From contig VXBP01002360.1 in the NCBI GenBank assembly GCA_013400115.1, forward strand, positions 373,583 to 437,582: a DNA stretch of 64,000 nucleotides, in the 5' to 3' direction. The translations under genes were made by a program, and so were the position numbers. This DNA is from Rhinopomastus cyanomelas. Lineage: Eukaryota; Chordata; Aves; Bucerotiformes; Rhinopomastidae. Positions 45,485-56,100 of this stretch are shown piece after piece (positions within the stretch are counted from its first letter, which is position 1; each line of letters begins with the position of its first letter). The notes below the pieces were generated by a model. That model did not search any database. It was not told where the DNA came from and worked only from the letters and a program-made list of their open reading frames with translations.

Positions 45485-45790
45485 ATGGGGTGGAAGTCTC
45501 GAAGATATGAAGTTCCTACCAGATTAATGAAAACTGGCTGCCAAGTACAGGAAGAAGAAAGAAAAAAATCTATTAATGCTCCATCTGAAAGAAAGAGTGG
45601 AGCTTGTGCTCGCTCCTCTGAGACAATGAGATATTATGAATGCCCCGACCGTGGGAAAAACTTCAATCAGCGCTCACATCTTACTAGACACTGGAGAATC
45701 CAACCACAAGATACACATTCATAGGAAACCAGGCTTCACTGGTTGCCCTCTTTGCTTTGATAGGTGGCACACGATTAAAAGAAAACCAAA
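45485..45790 (+). pseudogene. C2H2 zinc-finger gene fragment, decayed
   Basis: One reading frame from the ATG at 45485 contains YECPDRGKNFNQRSHLTRHW followed by RIQ, clearly a Krueppel-type C2H2 finger. Two of the four zinc ligands are lost: the second Cys is Arg (CPDR for CPxC) and the last His is Gln (HWRIQ for HxRIH). The frame then stops at 45722. In another frame HIHRKPGFTGCPLC resembles the following linker and the start of a second finger, implying a frameshift. The preceding charged stretch (QEEERKKSINAPSERK) could be the spacer of such a gene. No introns are seen. It could be a retrocopy or an exon remnant; the parent gene is unknown. Confidence 0.55.
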
Positions 45791-46682
45791 GGTGTTCTGT
45801 GTCCTTCCCCTTAAGGCTTCACGCCCTTTCACCAGGGTTGTCTGTACGCAAGGGAGATTTGAGGATTTGGCCCCAAAGTCATGAGAGCACACCCCTTCCA
45901 ATATCCTGCCTCCCAACCGTTCCAAGTACAGGGTGAGACACTGCGATAGGCATGGATCTGCCGTGAACTCGTATCAAAGACATGCAGGGTGAGACGGAGG
46001 TGGAGAAATATCATGGTCTAGTTGTCATAGGGAAAATAGTCTTGAACGTGGTGCTGCACCCTTCCAAGCAAATTGCGTGAGTAGGACTTTACTCTCACCC
46101 TGGACAAAGTGCTAGAACGATCTCCAAATAATTAACAACCTTGCGTTAAGAGAAAGGGGGTGCCCTGGCAATTTTCAAGTCGCCAGAAAACCCGCAGAAC
46201 AAAGCACAACGCACAGAACCGTGGGGACGTTTGGGTTAAAGCTAAAGCCAGACCTTTCCTGGTGCTTAACTGCAAATGGTTCCTCTCGTGCACAATGGTT
46301 TCCACAGGTGATACTGGAAATGAACGAGGTGGTTCTGCTTAAGGTAATTGAGATAGCTCTGAAAAAATCCACATATGGATGGATCCATCTACAGAGTCAT
46401 TTCCACACCCGCTAGCTGAAAATGCTACTGATGTCATTTAGGGATCCTGGGGAGAGAAGTTGTCTGACCGATTGTGATGGGGGAGGATTTTAAAGGAAAA
46501 TAACTGACATCTGAATCTAGACAAAAGGCTTGCAGTGGTTTCTCTCACATCTCTGACGTGCACTGGGTTTGGTTACTGCTGGGATGGAAGACCCGTGCAA
46601 GACGCGTGATTTGGTTTATTTATCCATAGCTTCAGTTGCTGCGTCGATGCTTCATAGGATCTTTTGGTTTGGGAATTCAGCT
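45791..46682. other. Nothing recognised beyond the zinc-finger remnant
   Basis: Unique sequence. Part of it may be the 3' portion of the zinc-finger copy, but I cannot show this. Confidence 0.35.
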
Positions 46683-46855
46683 TCACAGAATCACAGAACG
46701 TTAGGGATTGGAAGGGACCTCGAAAGATCATCTAGTCCAATCCCCCCACCACAGCAGGACCACCTAGATCAAGTCATGGAATCATCAGGGATTGGAAGGG
46801 ACCTTGAAAGATCATCTAGTTCAACCCCCCTGCCAGAGCAGGATCACCTAGTTTA
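46683..46855 (-). mobile_element. CR1 3' end duplicated in tandem
   Basis: Antisense. The unit TTCACAGAATCACAGAACGT to GATCAAGTCA joins TGGAATCATCAGGGATTGGA of the second, which ends AGGATCACCTAGTTTAG. The join after AAGTCA matches 48535. Confidence 0.9.
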
Positions 46856-47209
46856 GTTATGAAGAGGGGGAAATGATGGTTTTACCTGAATTGAATTTCC
46901 AGGGCAAAACTACTCGGGAGATTGAACACAGGAGTGGTTTTGGTTTGTGCACATCTTCCCAGCTGCCTTTTCCATTTGCACAAGTATCGGGCATGAAAAT
47001 GCTGTGGGACTGCCGGACCTGTGCAGGCAGCAGAAGACACAACCCTCTAGGTGGAAGTCTGAGATGCCTTTGGGAAATGTGATTTCAGGTCAATAAGTTG
47101 AGACTCAAGTGCATCCTGTGATTTTTTTTTTTTTAAAAGTAGTGAATTTCCCCAACCAAGATCCTAAATTTGCTAATTCGTAAGATTTATTGATAAGATT
47201 TATTGTTAT
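46856..47209. other. Nothing recognised
   Basis: Contains a poly-T run at about 47120 and GATTTATTGATAAGATTTATTG just before the next CR1. Confidence 0.4.
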
Positions 47210-47312
47210 CACAGAATCATTAGGGATTGGAAGGGACCTTGGAAGATCATCTAGACCAATCCCCCTGCCACAGCAGGATCCCCTGGACCGAGTCGCACAG
47301 GAACAGAGCTCT
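47210..47312 (-). mobile_element. CR1 3'-end fragment, about 100 bp
   Basis: Antisense: CACAGAATCATTAGGGATTG through CCCTGGACCGAGTCGCACAG. It directly follows an ATTGATAA-type stretch. Confidence 0.9.
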
Positions 47313-48037
47313 TCTACCTCACATCCGTTTGATACTGAAATGAGGTCTTTATCCTTAAATCTTTATTCATTCCATCCTCATTGTCTCAGATGATTAAACC
47401 TCAAGTTAAATAAATAACTCGATGTATCATCGACTTCTACAATCTCAGCAGAGAGCACATTGACTGTCAAACCAGCTTGGAAGCCCTTGTGTATTCAATC
47501 TAGGAGGTTGTATTCGTGCCGTATGCTGAACACCTCAGTGATCAGCATAACAGATGTAAATGTTCCCTTGCTCGCTCTCCCTCGTGATGTTAATTCACTG
47601 GGCTTTAGCCTCAGACTGAAAAACTCTCGCGTCTTCCAACCTGCATAAATCTGCTGACTGACACGGCCGTCGTCTCCTGCTCGTCCCAGCGTGGGGCAAC
47701 GCGCACCTCTCTTCATTCTTAATGCTTCCTACATGATGCGACAACTGAGATTCTCCTTGCTGGTGGTCACAGATTGGTTGGAACGAAGAGTTCAAAGCCA
47801 CTGGTGGGACATCCATGGTTTGATTTGTGCCGTGCTGCCTAGGTGCAGAGAAACTGTGATAAGTTTCCTAAGGCATGGGTTTTTCAAGGAATTCTCAGTG
47901 TTGTCCCTCTTCTCCTTCCCCTCTCTAAATGCGTATTTATTATCGATAGCAATGCATATCTGTAATGTTTTATTATATCTGTTTCTGTATCTAAACATAA
48001 AGATATCTTTAAATACCATTTATATTTTTGTATATAT
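47313..48037. other. Nothing recognised
   Basis: Unique sequence, AT-rich towards its right end (TATATTTTTGTATATATAGG). Confidence 0.35.
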
Positions 48038-48112
48038 AGGTGATCCTGCTGTGGTGGGGAAATTGGACAGGATGATCTTCCAAGGTCCCTTCCAATCCCT
48101 AATGTTCTGAGA
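48038..48112 (+). mobile_element. CR1 3'-end fragment, about 75 bp
   Basis: Sense: TAGGTGATCCTGCTGTGGTG, GACAGGATGATCTTCCAAGG, CTAATGTTCTGAGA. Confidence 0.88.
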
Positions 48113-48442
48113 TATATAAGAGAGGAGGAGGAAAGAGACCTCTAACTTCCACATGTTACATCATGTATTTTAAAAGACAGGAAAACGCCAGCCGAGGTCA
48201 TTTTGAGTCTGTTCTCTAAAACCAAAGCTGTGAGTGGTTCTGCTCCCAGGCCAGACCAGCCACTTGAACTTTCACAAGTCCATTTTGGGCTTCATCCTCT
48301 TTCTGATTCCAGGGTGAAGTCCAGCCGCGTGCTCACGCCATCGTGATGCCTAGCTTTGCTTTTACAGACTTTAAATTTAGAATATTTTGGGACAGCAGTT
48401 AGGGGTTTTCTCCTGAACATTTACACAAGAGTAGCAATCTGA

Positions 48443-48630
48443 ATCACAGAGTCACAGAACTTTAGGGGTTGGAAGGGACCTGAAAGGTCATCCAGTCCAA
48501 TCCCCCTGCCACAGCAGGATCTCCTAGACCAAGTCATGGAATCATTAGGGATCGGAAGGGACTTCAAAAGATCATCCAGTCCATTCCCCCTGCCACAGCA
48601 GAATCACCTAGACCAAGTCCCACAGGAAGC
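48443..48630 (-). mobile_element. CR1 3' end duplicated in tandem
   Basis: Antisense. The first unit ends CTAGACCAAGTCA and joins TGGAATCATTAGGGATCGGA. The second ends TAGACCAAGTCCCACAGGAA. Junction identical in position to 46774. Confidence 0.9.
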
Positions 48631-49214
48631 CTTTATAATATTTAGTAAATTACTTTCCAAGGTTCTTGTAGAGTGTCTGTGGTTATAATGAGTTTCTTTT
48701 TTAAACTTCAAACCCTCTAACCTGTGGAAGATAATGAGAAATATCCAGAGCAGCTGTAACTGGGGAGTTTTCTGTCCTTCCACTAGAAAATCATTCTAGA
48801 AAAGCACGAGGTGAACGTGACGTTTGTCTAAGCAGTTTTTTTAAAAAGATATAAATAAAAGAAAGGACAGTTCACGGTGCTAAAGCTGAGTAGAAAGGAA
48901 AGACGGTGTCTTTGGCGGTGGGATCACCCCAAAATGCTGTTTCTGCCCCAGTGGTTGACCCTTCACCGAGACCTTCGATGTCTGATTTTTTGCTTGAAGT
49001 GTATGATCCGTGATATTTGTTACTGAGAAGTGTTGCAGACACTGCTGACACGGATCAGATAAGAAACTGGGCCAGCTGACAAGATGTTCCCTGTAACGTT
49101 ACCTCCCCGGAGCACTGACATGTGCGTCCTGCGGTGGAAGGAAGGTTCTGAACCCGGGTTGTTGTCAACCCGACAGTTTCACTTGCAGTTACTGAAGAGA
49201 CGTTTTTCTGTCCT
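48631..49214. other. Nothing recognised
   Basis: Unique sequence upstream of the purine tract. Confidence 0.35.
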
Positions 49215-49655
49215 AATAAAAGAAGCAAAAATTTAAAAAAAAGAAGGGAAAATTAAAAAAAAATTTTGAAAAGAAGGAAAAATAAAAAAAGGGAAAAATT
49301 AAAAAAGGAGGAAAAATTAAAGGAGGAAAATTTTTTAAAAAAGGAAAATTTAAAAAGAAGGACAAATTTAAAAAGGGGGACAAATTTAAAAAGCAGGACA
49401 AATTTTAAAATGATGGAAAAAATTTAAAAAGAGGGAAAAATTTCAAAAAGGGAAAAATTTTAAAACAGAAAATTTAAAAAAGAAGAAAAAATTTTAAAAA
49501 GAAGAAAAATTAAAAAAGAAGGGAAAATTTTAAAAGGGAAAAATTAAAATAAGAAAAAATTTTAAAAAGAAGGAGAACATTTTAAAAAGAAGGAAAAATT
49601 TTTAAAAAGAAGGACAAACTAAAAAAGAGGAAAAGGTAAATAAAAGAAGGAAAAA
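49215..49655. repeat. A/G/T-rich cryptic tandem repeat, about 440 bp
   Basis: Irregular repeats of AAAAAGAAGGAAAAATTTTA-like units of roughly 18-22 bp, almost without C on the + strand. Phe-rich frames on the other strand are an artefact of this. It ends about 435 bp upstream of EHF exon 2. Confidence 0.9.
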
Positions 49656-50089
49656 AGCAGATCATGTCTAAGCCACATTTCTCTGTACTTTAGTCAAAGG
49701 GAAGAAACGCCAGGGAGAACCCTTTGGCGGGCGCTTTCTCGCGGGCTGGCACTTCTGCCGCTCCGCTCCGTCAGGAGCCGCGTCTTTTCATTCGCCTCCA
49801 TTTCTGATTGCGGATTATTCATTTATGGATGGGCAGCTGTAGAAACTTGCTTCTTGCATATGCAAATCACTCCTGGTAATGTTTATCATAAGGAGATTTT
49901 GTGGCAGTGCAGAAGGGGTTGTGGCAACATGTTCTTGATTTCAGTTGTGTCTTCTACAAGCGGAATTGGCTTCCTCGCTGCTCTGCTTCAGTGGGTTTCT
50001 GTTTGGGGTTCCTCTGCCTCCTTTCTCTTCGCCGTCAAGCTCTCGGACCGGGCACCGCTCGCTAAGCAAGCTGTTCGCTTCACTTACAG
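49656..50089 (+). other. EHF: EHF intron 1, 3' end
   Basis: Ends at acceptor CACTTACAG. Holds octamer ATGCAAAT at 49860-49867 and a CpG-rich patch near 49735-49790. An alternative first exon just upstream of exon 2 cannot be excluded. Confidence 0.45.
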
Positions 50090-50189
50090 ATCATGATTTT
50101 GGAAGGAGCTGGCAGGATGAGTATCAATTCCAGCAGCAATCTACTCCACCAGCAGCCTTCCTGGACAGACGGATACTCCACGTGCAATG
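50090..50189 (+). CDS. EHF: EHF exon 2, first coding exon
   Basis: The acceptor CACTTACAG leaves only ATC before the ATG at 50093, so the 5' UTR is almost all on an upstream exon. It encodes MILEGAGRMSINSSSNLLHQ and QPSWTDGYSTCN, matching the EHF N-terminus. The donor AATG|GTAGGA leaves phase 1. Confidence 0.95.
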
Positions 50190-53100
50190 GTAGGAGGAAT
50201 TCTGCGGCTCTAAACTGGGGGATTGTGGGGGGGGAAGGGGCTGCTACACCTTCAGGCGTGCACAAGTGTTGGTCTTCAGTGATGCTGGTCTCATCCAGTA
50301 ACTTCTGGTTAAGAAAACATTTCCCTTTGCTGCTTCATTTATAAAAAACTGAGCTCACGACCCTCGGTCTCTGGTAGTGGCCAGTTTATGGTTTGTTCCC
50401 TTACTGGTTCTTTTTCTTAAAAACCAACTGAGTGGTGTCGAAAGCACCAGAAGTTCCTTCTCCTCCGTACAGAATTCTTTCTCTCTTACCTTTACCCCTC
50501 ACGCCTTCCGTGAATCAACGTGACTCCTCAGTGCTAATCACCCCTCCGGCTTGCCAGAGCAATTGTCTTTTTGATCCTTCACTCTATTTGCTTTTTCAGC
50601 TCAAATTACTCGATAGCTTCCTAATTAGACTGGCATGAGAGCACTAGAGAGCTTGTGATCTGAGAGCTTCTTATTACTTCACGTGTGGCTGGATATACGA
50701 AAATGTGTCATGTATATCCTCCCAGTATATACCTGTAAGAAAAACATCTATATAGAGAGACCTCTGTCTGTCTGTCTATCTACCTGTCTATCTGTCTATT
50801 TGTTTATCTATCATCTATCTATATGTCTATCTACCTGTCTGTCTACTTACCCATTGATCCATCCATCTATCTATGTTATCTATCTAGCTGTCTATCTACG
50901 TCTTTCTATATGTCTATCTACCTGTCTGTCTGTCTATCTATCTACTTACCCATTGATCCATCCATCTGTTATTTATCTATATGTCTATCTGTGTCTATCT
51001 ACATCTATCTATCTATCTACTTACCCATCGATCCGTCCCACACTCATCCATTATGTTATCTATCTGCCTACCTGTCTATCTGTCTACCTGTCTATCGATC
51101 GATCTATCTGGATCTATCTATCTAATCTATCCGTCCCTCTCATCTACCTACCTACCTATCTACTGACCTACCTATCGATCTCATATATATATATATACAC
51201 ACACACTATATATGGTGTTTTCAAATTCTTTTCATCACTCAGCCAACAGGTAAACCTTAAAGTCTAAGAAGAAACACACGTGTTGGGTTTGTTCTTCTAA
51301 TCCAAAGGGCGCTGCCACAATACTCACAGCGGCAGTCGCCACTCTTGTTCTTTTTTGAGTGATTTCTGGACTGCATTTACTAAATGTGCCGACCTGGCTG
51401 TGGCAGATTTATGGGGAGAGTAAGTCCTGCCCAAGTTTCACCTCATACAGGATTATGTGCGTGGAAGAAGCGGGGTCTGTTTCTGTGTTTGCACTGGAAA
51501 ATCCTCAGGATTCACTGATGTTTTAGGAGGACAGGAAGCTGAAAGCTCAGACCAGCCTCTGCATCGCTCGCCACCTCCCTTTCCGTAGCTACTCACTCCT
51601 CTCACCAAAGGCTGCCCATTTGCACCGGGAGTCTGAAATGCCTTTCTGGAGAGATGGGAATACGTATGAGTCTCCTTTTCTGGGAGTACTTGAAGGTTCC
51701 ATCACACTTTTGCTCTCTGACAGATCAGACTCCTAATCATTTCCACACTCATTCCCCAAATCCTTCAGCAGAAGGATTAGAAACAGTCCTGCAGACTCTG
51801 AGTTACTGGCACAGACCTTGTTAATTGATATTGATAAATTTTTATTGATAAATATTGATAAAGAATCATAGAATCATTAGGGTTGGAAGGGACCTCAAAA
51901 GATCATCCAGTCCAATCCCCCTGCCACAGCAGGATCACCTAGACCAAGTCACATCCAGGCAGGTCTTAAACACCTCCAGTGAAGGAGTGGGCTGAGAGCG
52001 GGCAGATGGCACACCCACTGCTGCAGAGCCAGGCTACAGCAGTCTTCCTGCAGTTCATCCACCTCTACAGCCTCCTAGATGCCCATCCTCAAACCCTTCA
52101 TGCACTTGTGAGCATCTGATCACGGCGCCGTCTCTGCCCGGCACAGCCCATTGTTCTCCTTTCCCAAGGAATAAATTGCACGAGCTCCTTTTGCCAGCCT
52201 TTCCACAAGGGCAGACCCAAGCTGTCCTGCCCTTGCCCTTATCTTATCAAATGATCCTGTCCCCACACGCACCTTCTGTCATTTGCTGGCACAAGTTTAC
52301 TGCCGTGCCGTGACATACGACCGAGAGCCACCCGAAAGATCGCCAAGGGAAGATTCAGACACCCGAACAAGGTGATTAGGCAGCTCCAGTAAACAACAAG
52401 GAGCTGTGTGACTGCATTCAGCTGTCACCTTACCTGGCTACAGGAGGAACGTGTGTTCATCACCTCTCCAGCTCCGTCACGTAGCCACGGGCCATGCTTG
52501 ATGGGCTTTTGCTGTCGAGCAATCGGAGAGTTGGCTTTTACCTTTCCTTGGTTGAACCCCCAAACCCATGTTGAGTCCTTATTAAGTCTTTATTCAAAGA
52601 TGATTTCCGTGTCACGCTTAGGAGGGTTTTGGAGGCTTCCCCTTTGTTTTTCTGTTGCATTGGAAGTGTTTCCCCTCACCAGAATCAACACGGTACCTCT
52701 TCAACAGCACCTCTGTCAGGTATATTCCACAGAGGAATCCTGGTGGATTGATTTAGCCCTCATTAATAACTCCTGTAGACTCCATCTGCCAGGAGGGGTG
52801 AAACTTAAGAATTCCAAAACTGAGGAAAAAGCCCAAAAGAGCCCAGATCCAACCGTAGGGACTTGGTCTAGGTGATCCTGCCGTGGCAGGGGGACTGGAC
52901 CGGATGATCTATCGAGGTCCCTTCCAATCCCTAATGATTCTATGATACTGATCTGGTGTTGTGGACTGAGAAAGACTCCAGATCTGTGGACTTTATCTGT
53001 GGACTTTCAGAGCATGAGGTTTAGCTACAGATTATTCTTGTCTTTATCATAACCTCATGGTGCTAAAAGAGACAGTGAACATCTTCTTTTAGTGCTGACA

Positions 53101-56100
53101 CAGGCTGTGCAGTCTCCGTCCTTGTTGCTATTAGGAGACTGTTTGATTAATAGGAGATAGGAGAGGGTTTAGTGCTTAGGGGTTGTAGGATGGATGGTTG
53201 GACTTGATGATCCTGAAGGTCTTTTCCAGTCTTGGTGATTCTATGATTGTTTTCTTCTCCAGTGTCCAGCAGCTTCTATGGAACCCAGTGGCACGAAATA
53301 CACCCGCAGTACTGGACTAAGTTTCAAGTCTGGGAATGGCTCCAGCATCTCCTTGACACCAACCAACTGGATGCCAACTGCATACCCTTCCAGGAGTTTG
53401 ACATCAACGGGGAGCATCTGTGCAGTATGAGCCTGCAGGAGTTCACCCAGGCAGCCGGGACAGCGGGGCAGCTGCTCTACAGCAACCTTCAGCACCTCAA
53501 ATGGAACGGTAAGTAGAGATGTAGGTACAGCAATGTGAGCTGTGGGGTCTTCAGACCCCCAGAGCCCCATCTGGCAGGATGGATGGATTTGCTCTACTGC
53601 AGAAGCCTCAAGGATCCAGAGGAAGGACATGTTTCTCCTCTGGTTCAGCTGTAGCCTTTGCTGTTTAGAGCTTAACATCGTTGAACCTCCTGCCACATGT
53701 CCATCACTGTCGTATGTCCTATCTGCCCTGTGCTCTCTTGCAGGCCAGTGTGGGAGTGACATGTACCAGCCTCATAACGTTATCGTGAAGACAGAGCAGA
53801 CAGGTGAGGAACAGCTGGGGAACTTGGCTTTCACTGGTGACCACAGTTCTGTCTGTTCTGAGAGGGAGATGCCAAGACGGCACTAAATGAGATGGAAAAG
53901 TTATCACCCAGAGTAAAAGAAGTGACGCAAATATCAGTCAGTGTCTGCCCTCTCCGTGAAGAAGTTCCTTCTCATATTGATGTGGAACCTCCTCTGTTCC
54001 AAATATTTTGTTGTGAAGTGCTGCTCGTGTTTGGAACATGAGGAAATCTCCAAAAAACAACAAAAAAAGTCAAGTTTAGGGGAAAAAAAGTTGCATTTGA
54101 GTTTCTTTGCATTTTTCAGTGGAACTTTGGGTAGTGGTTTGGTTTGGCCAAGGCTGCATTTTCCCCGTCAGTCTTTTTCCCAGTGTGTTCATAGCCAGAT
54201 CCCTTTTGCACCAGGACTGTTTTCACCAAGAAAAGAGGTTCAGCTCGGTTCAGTCCTCCGCTTCCAACGTGATTGTTTTCCTGGTTCCTTTGCCAGGCAC
54301 CTCAGCCTGTGTCCAAGCCCTCACACAGCTCTGTGTGTGGCTGGGCTCACGAGCCCTGTTTTAACATCTCCTGGCAAACAAACGTGGATTAACAGTGTGT
54401 GAAGTCTGTGACAGCCACTGACAGTCTGATTGTTCAGTGAACCCGGAGGAGCCTCTACAGGCAGAGACCCTCTTCACCTTCTCCTTGCAGTGGACAGGCA
54501 TCGCAGTCTGCCTTCTACCCCTTGTCCATGCCCATGTCACTGGAACAGGCTGCCTAGAGAAGTGGTGGAGGTCCCATCCCACTCAAGGTCAGGCTTGATG
54601 GGGCTCTGGGCAATCTGGTCTGGTTAGAGATGTCTCTTCTTGTTGTAGGAGATTGGACTCGGTGACCTTTGGTGGTCCCTTCCAACCCTATTATTCTCTG
54701 TAGTGCAGGTGATGCCATATAGGAAACAACAGCAAGCCCTGATTTGTGAGGTCTTGGTGTAAGATCAGCAGCACCTTGGTGTAATCCTGCAGCACCTCAG
54801 CCACCCATCCTGGAAAGGCCAAGGTCTAGGAGGATTAACTCCCAGCACTGCTGGACCACGAGTGGTGGAGGGGGCTCCAGTGGCGCTCCCCATAGGACTG
54901 GCAGTGAGTTTGGTTTGTGCATGGGGAGGAGCAGGCCAAGTGAGTTTGGGGTGCTGAGGAAAGGGATTCCTTGTAACCCTGGTAGTCCACCGTGGTTGCA
55001 AAGACAGGGTTACTGAAGAAAGCCAAAAGGGGAAGACAAGCCATCTCCCCACCTTCTGGCTCGTAAGGCCTGTTCTCAGAGGCAGCATTAGGCAGATCAG
55101 GTGTCCAAGCAAGCAAAGGGTGTGTGCTGTTGTAGGAACACAGGCGCTGGGTGCCCAAACATGCAGCTATTACTGAGCACGCCTGCCGAATTCCTGTGTC
55201 ATAAGTGGTAACTCAGCCAAACGTGGTGATTTAGCTCCAAGTCATTCCTGTGTTCGTGATTTCATTTATATGAACATGAGAAAGAATTAAGGCAAACCTA
55301 GGTTTGAACTTTACATCTCATCCGTTCTGACTTGGATCCAAGTGGGAAAGGTACTTCTAAGGCTTCTCACCCCAGAAATGCACCGTGAGGAGAGGGGGAG
55401 ATCAGGAGGTCAACGTGCGGGTGGTAGTCACATTATTTCTGTTCTGCTGACATTGATCCATCTGGCCAGGAGGTCCCTGAAATCATCCCTCTTTAATCAA
55501 GAAGGTGGCTTTTAGGAGGAGATCAGGAGGTCAACGTGCAGGTCATAGCGACATTGATCTGTCTGGCCAGGAGGTCACTGAAATCACCCCTCTTTAACCA
55601 AGAAGGTGGTTTTTAGGTTTAGAATAAGAACTTGACGTGCCTGGAATGAAATGGTTCATCTCAGATCAGGCTTTGATGTTTCTCACTACGTGCTTACACA
55701 CGAAGGTCTGTTTCAGAGGGGACTTTCAAGTTCCTCCATTGCAGGAGCAGACATTCATTAGGAGCATCCTCCTGTTTTACCAGGTATTGGCACCAAACCA
55801 CTGTCTTAATTACCTCAGACTTGATTGGGTAGAATTAGAGCTGATCTGGCACAGGAAACGTCCTTCAAGGGCAGGCACAGAGGACACGTTTCAGCCAGGA
55901 AAAGGAAGAGCTTACTGCTTTATTTCTACAAGTCTTTGTAGGTCCATTGGCCTGAGTTTGCCAAACCCCACTCGTCGTTCGAGCGGAAGGAAATCACGTC
56001 GTGTGTCGCCCCTCCACTCCTTGGTTCCCTTCACAGTCCTTCCTTTTTCTTCTCATCCCAGATTCCCTCACGCGCTCGACATTCAGAGTGTTCTGTTGCT

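Larger units (their letters stand above)
50190..53262 (+). other. EHF: EHF intron after the first coding exon
   Basis: 3.07 kb. Holds the TCTA/TCTG microsatellite, three CR1 copies and otherwise unique sequence. The stretches 51206-51824 and 51987-52857 show nothing recognisable. A CR1 ends at its acceptor. Confidence 0.9.

Noticed and set aside
49213..49401. Phe/Pro/Leu-rich frame on the minus strand
   Set aside because: It lies wholly in the A/G/T-rich repeat.
50683..51267. 194-codon open frame rich in Tyr, Leu, Ser and Cys
   Set aside because: It is a translation of the TCTA/TCTG microsatellite.
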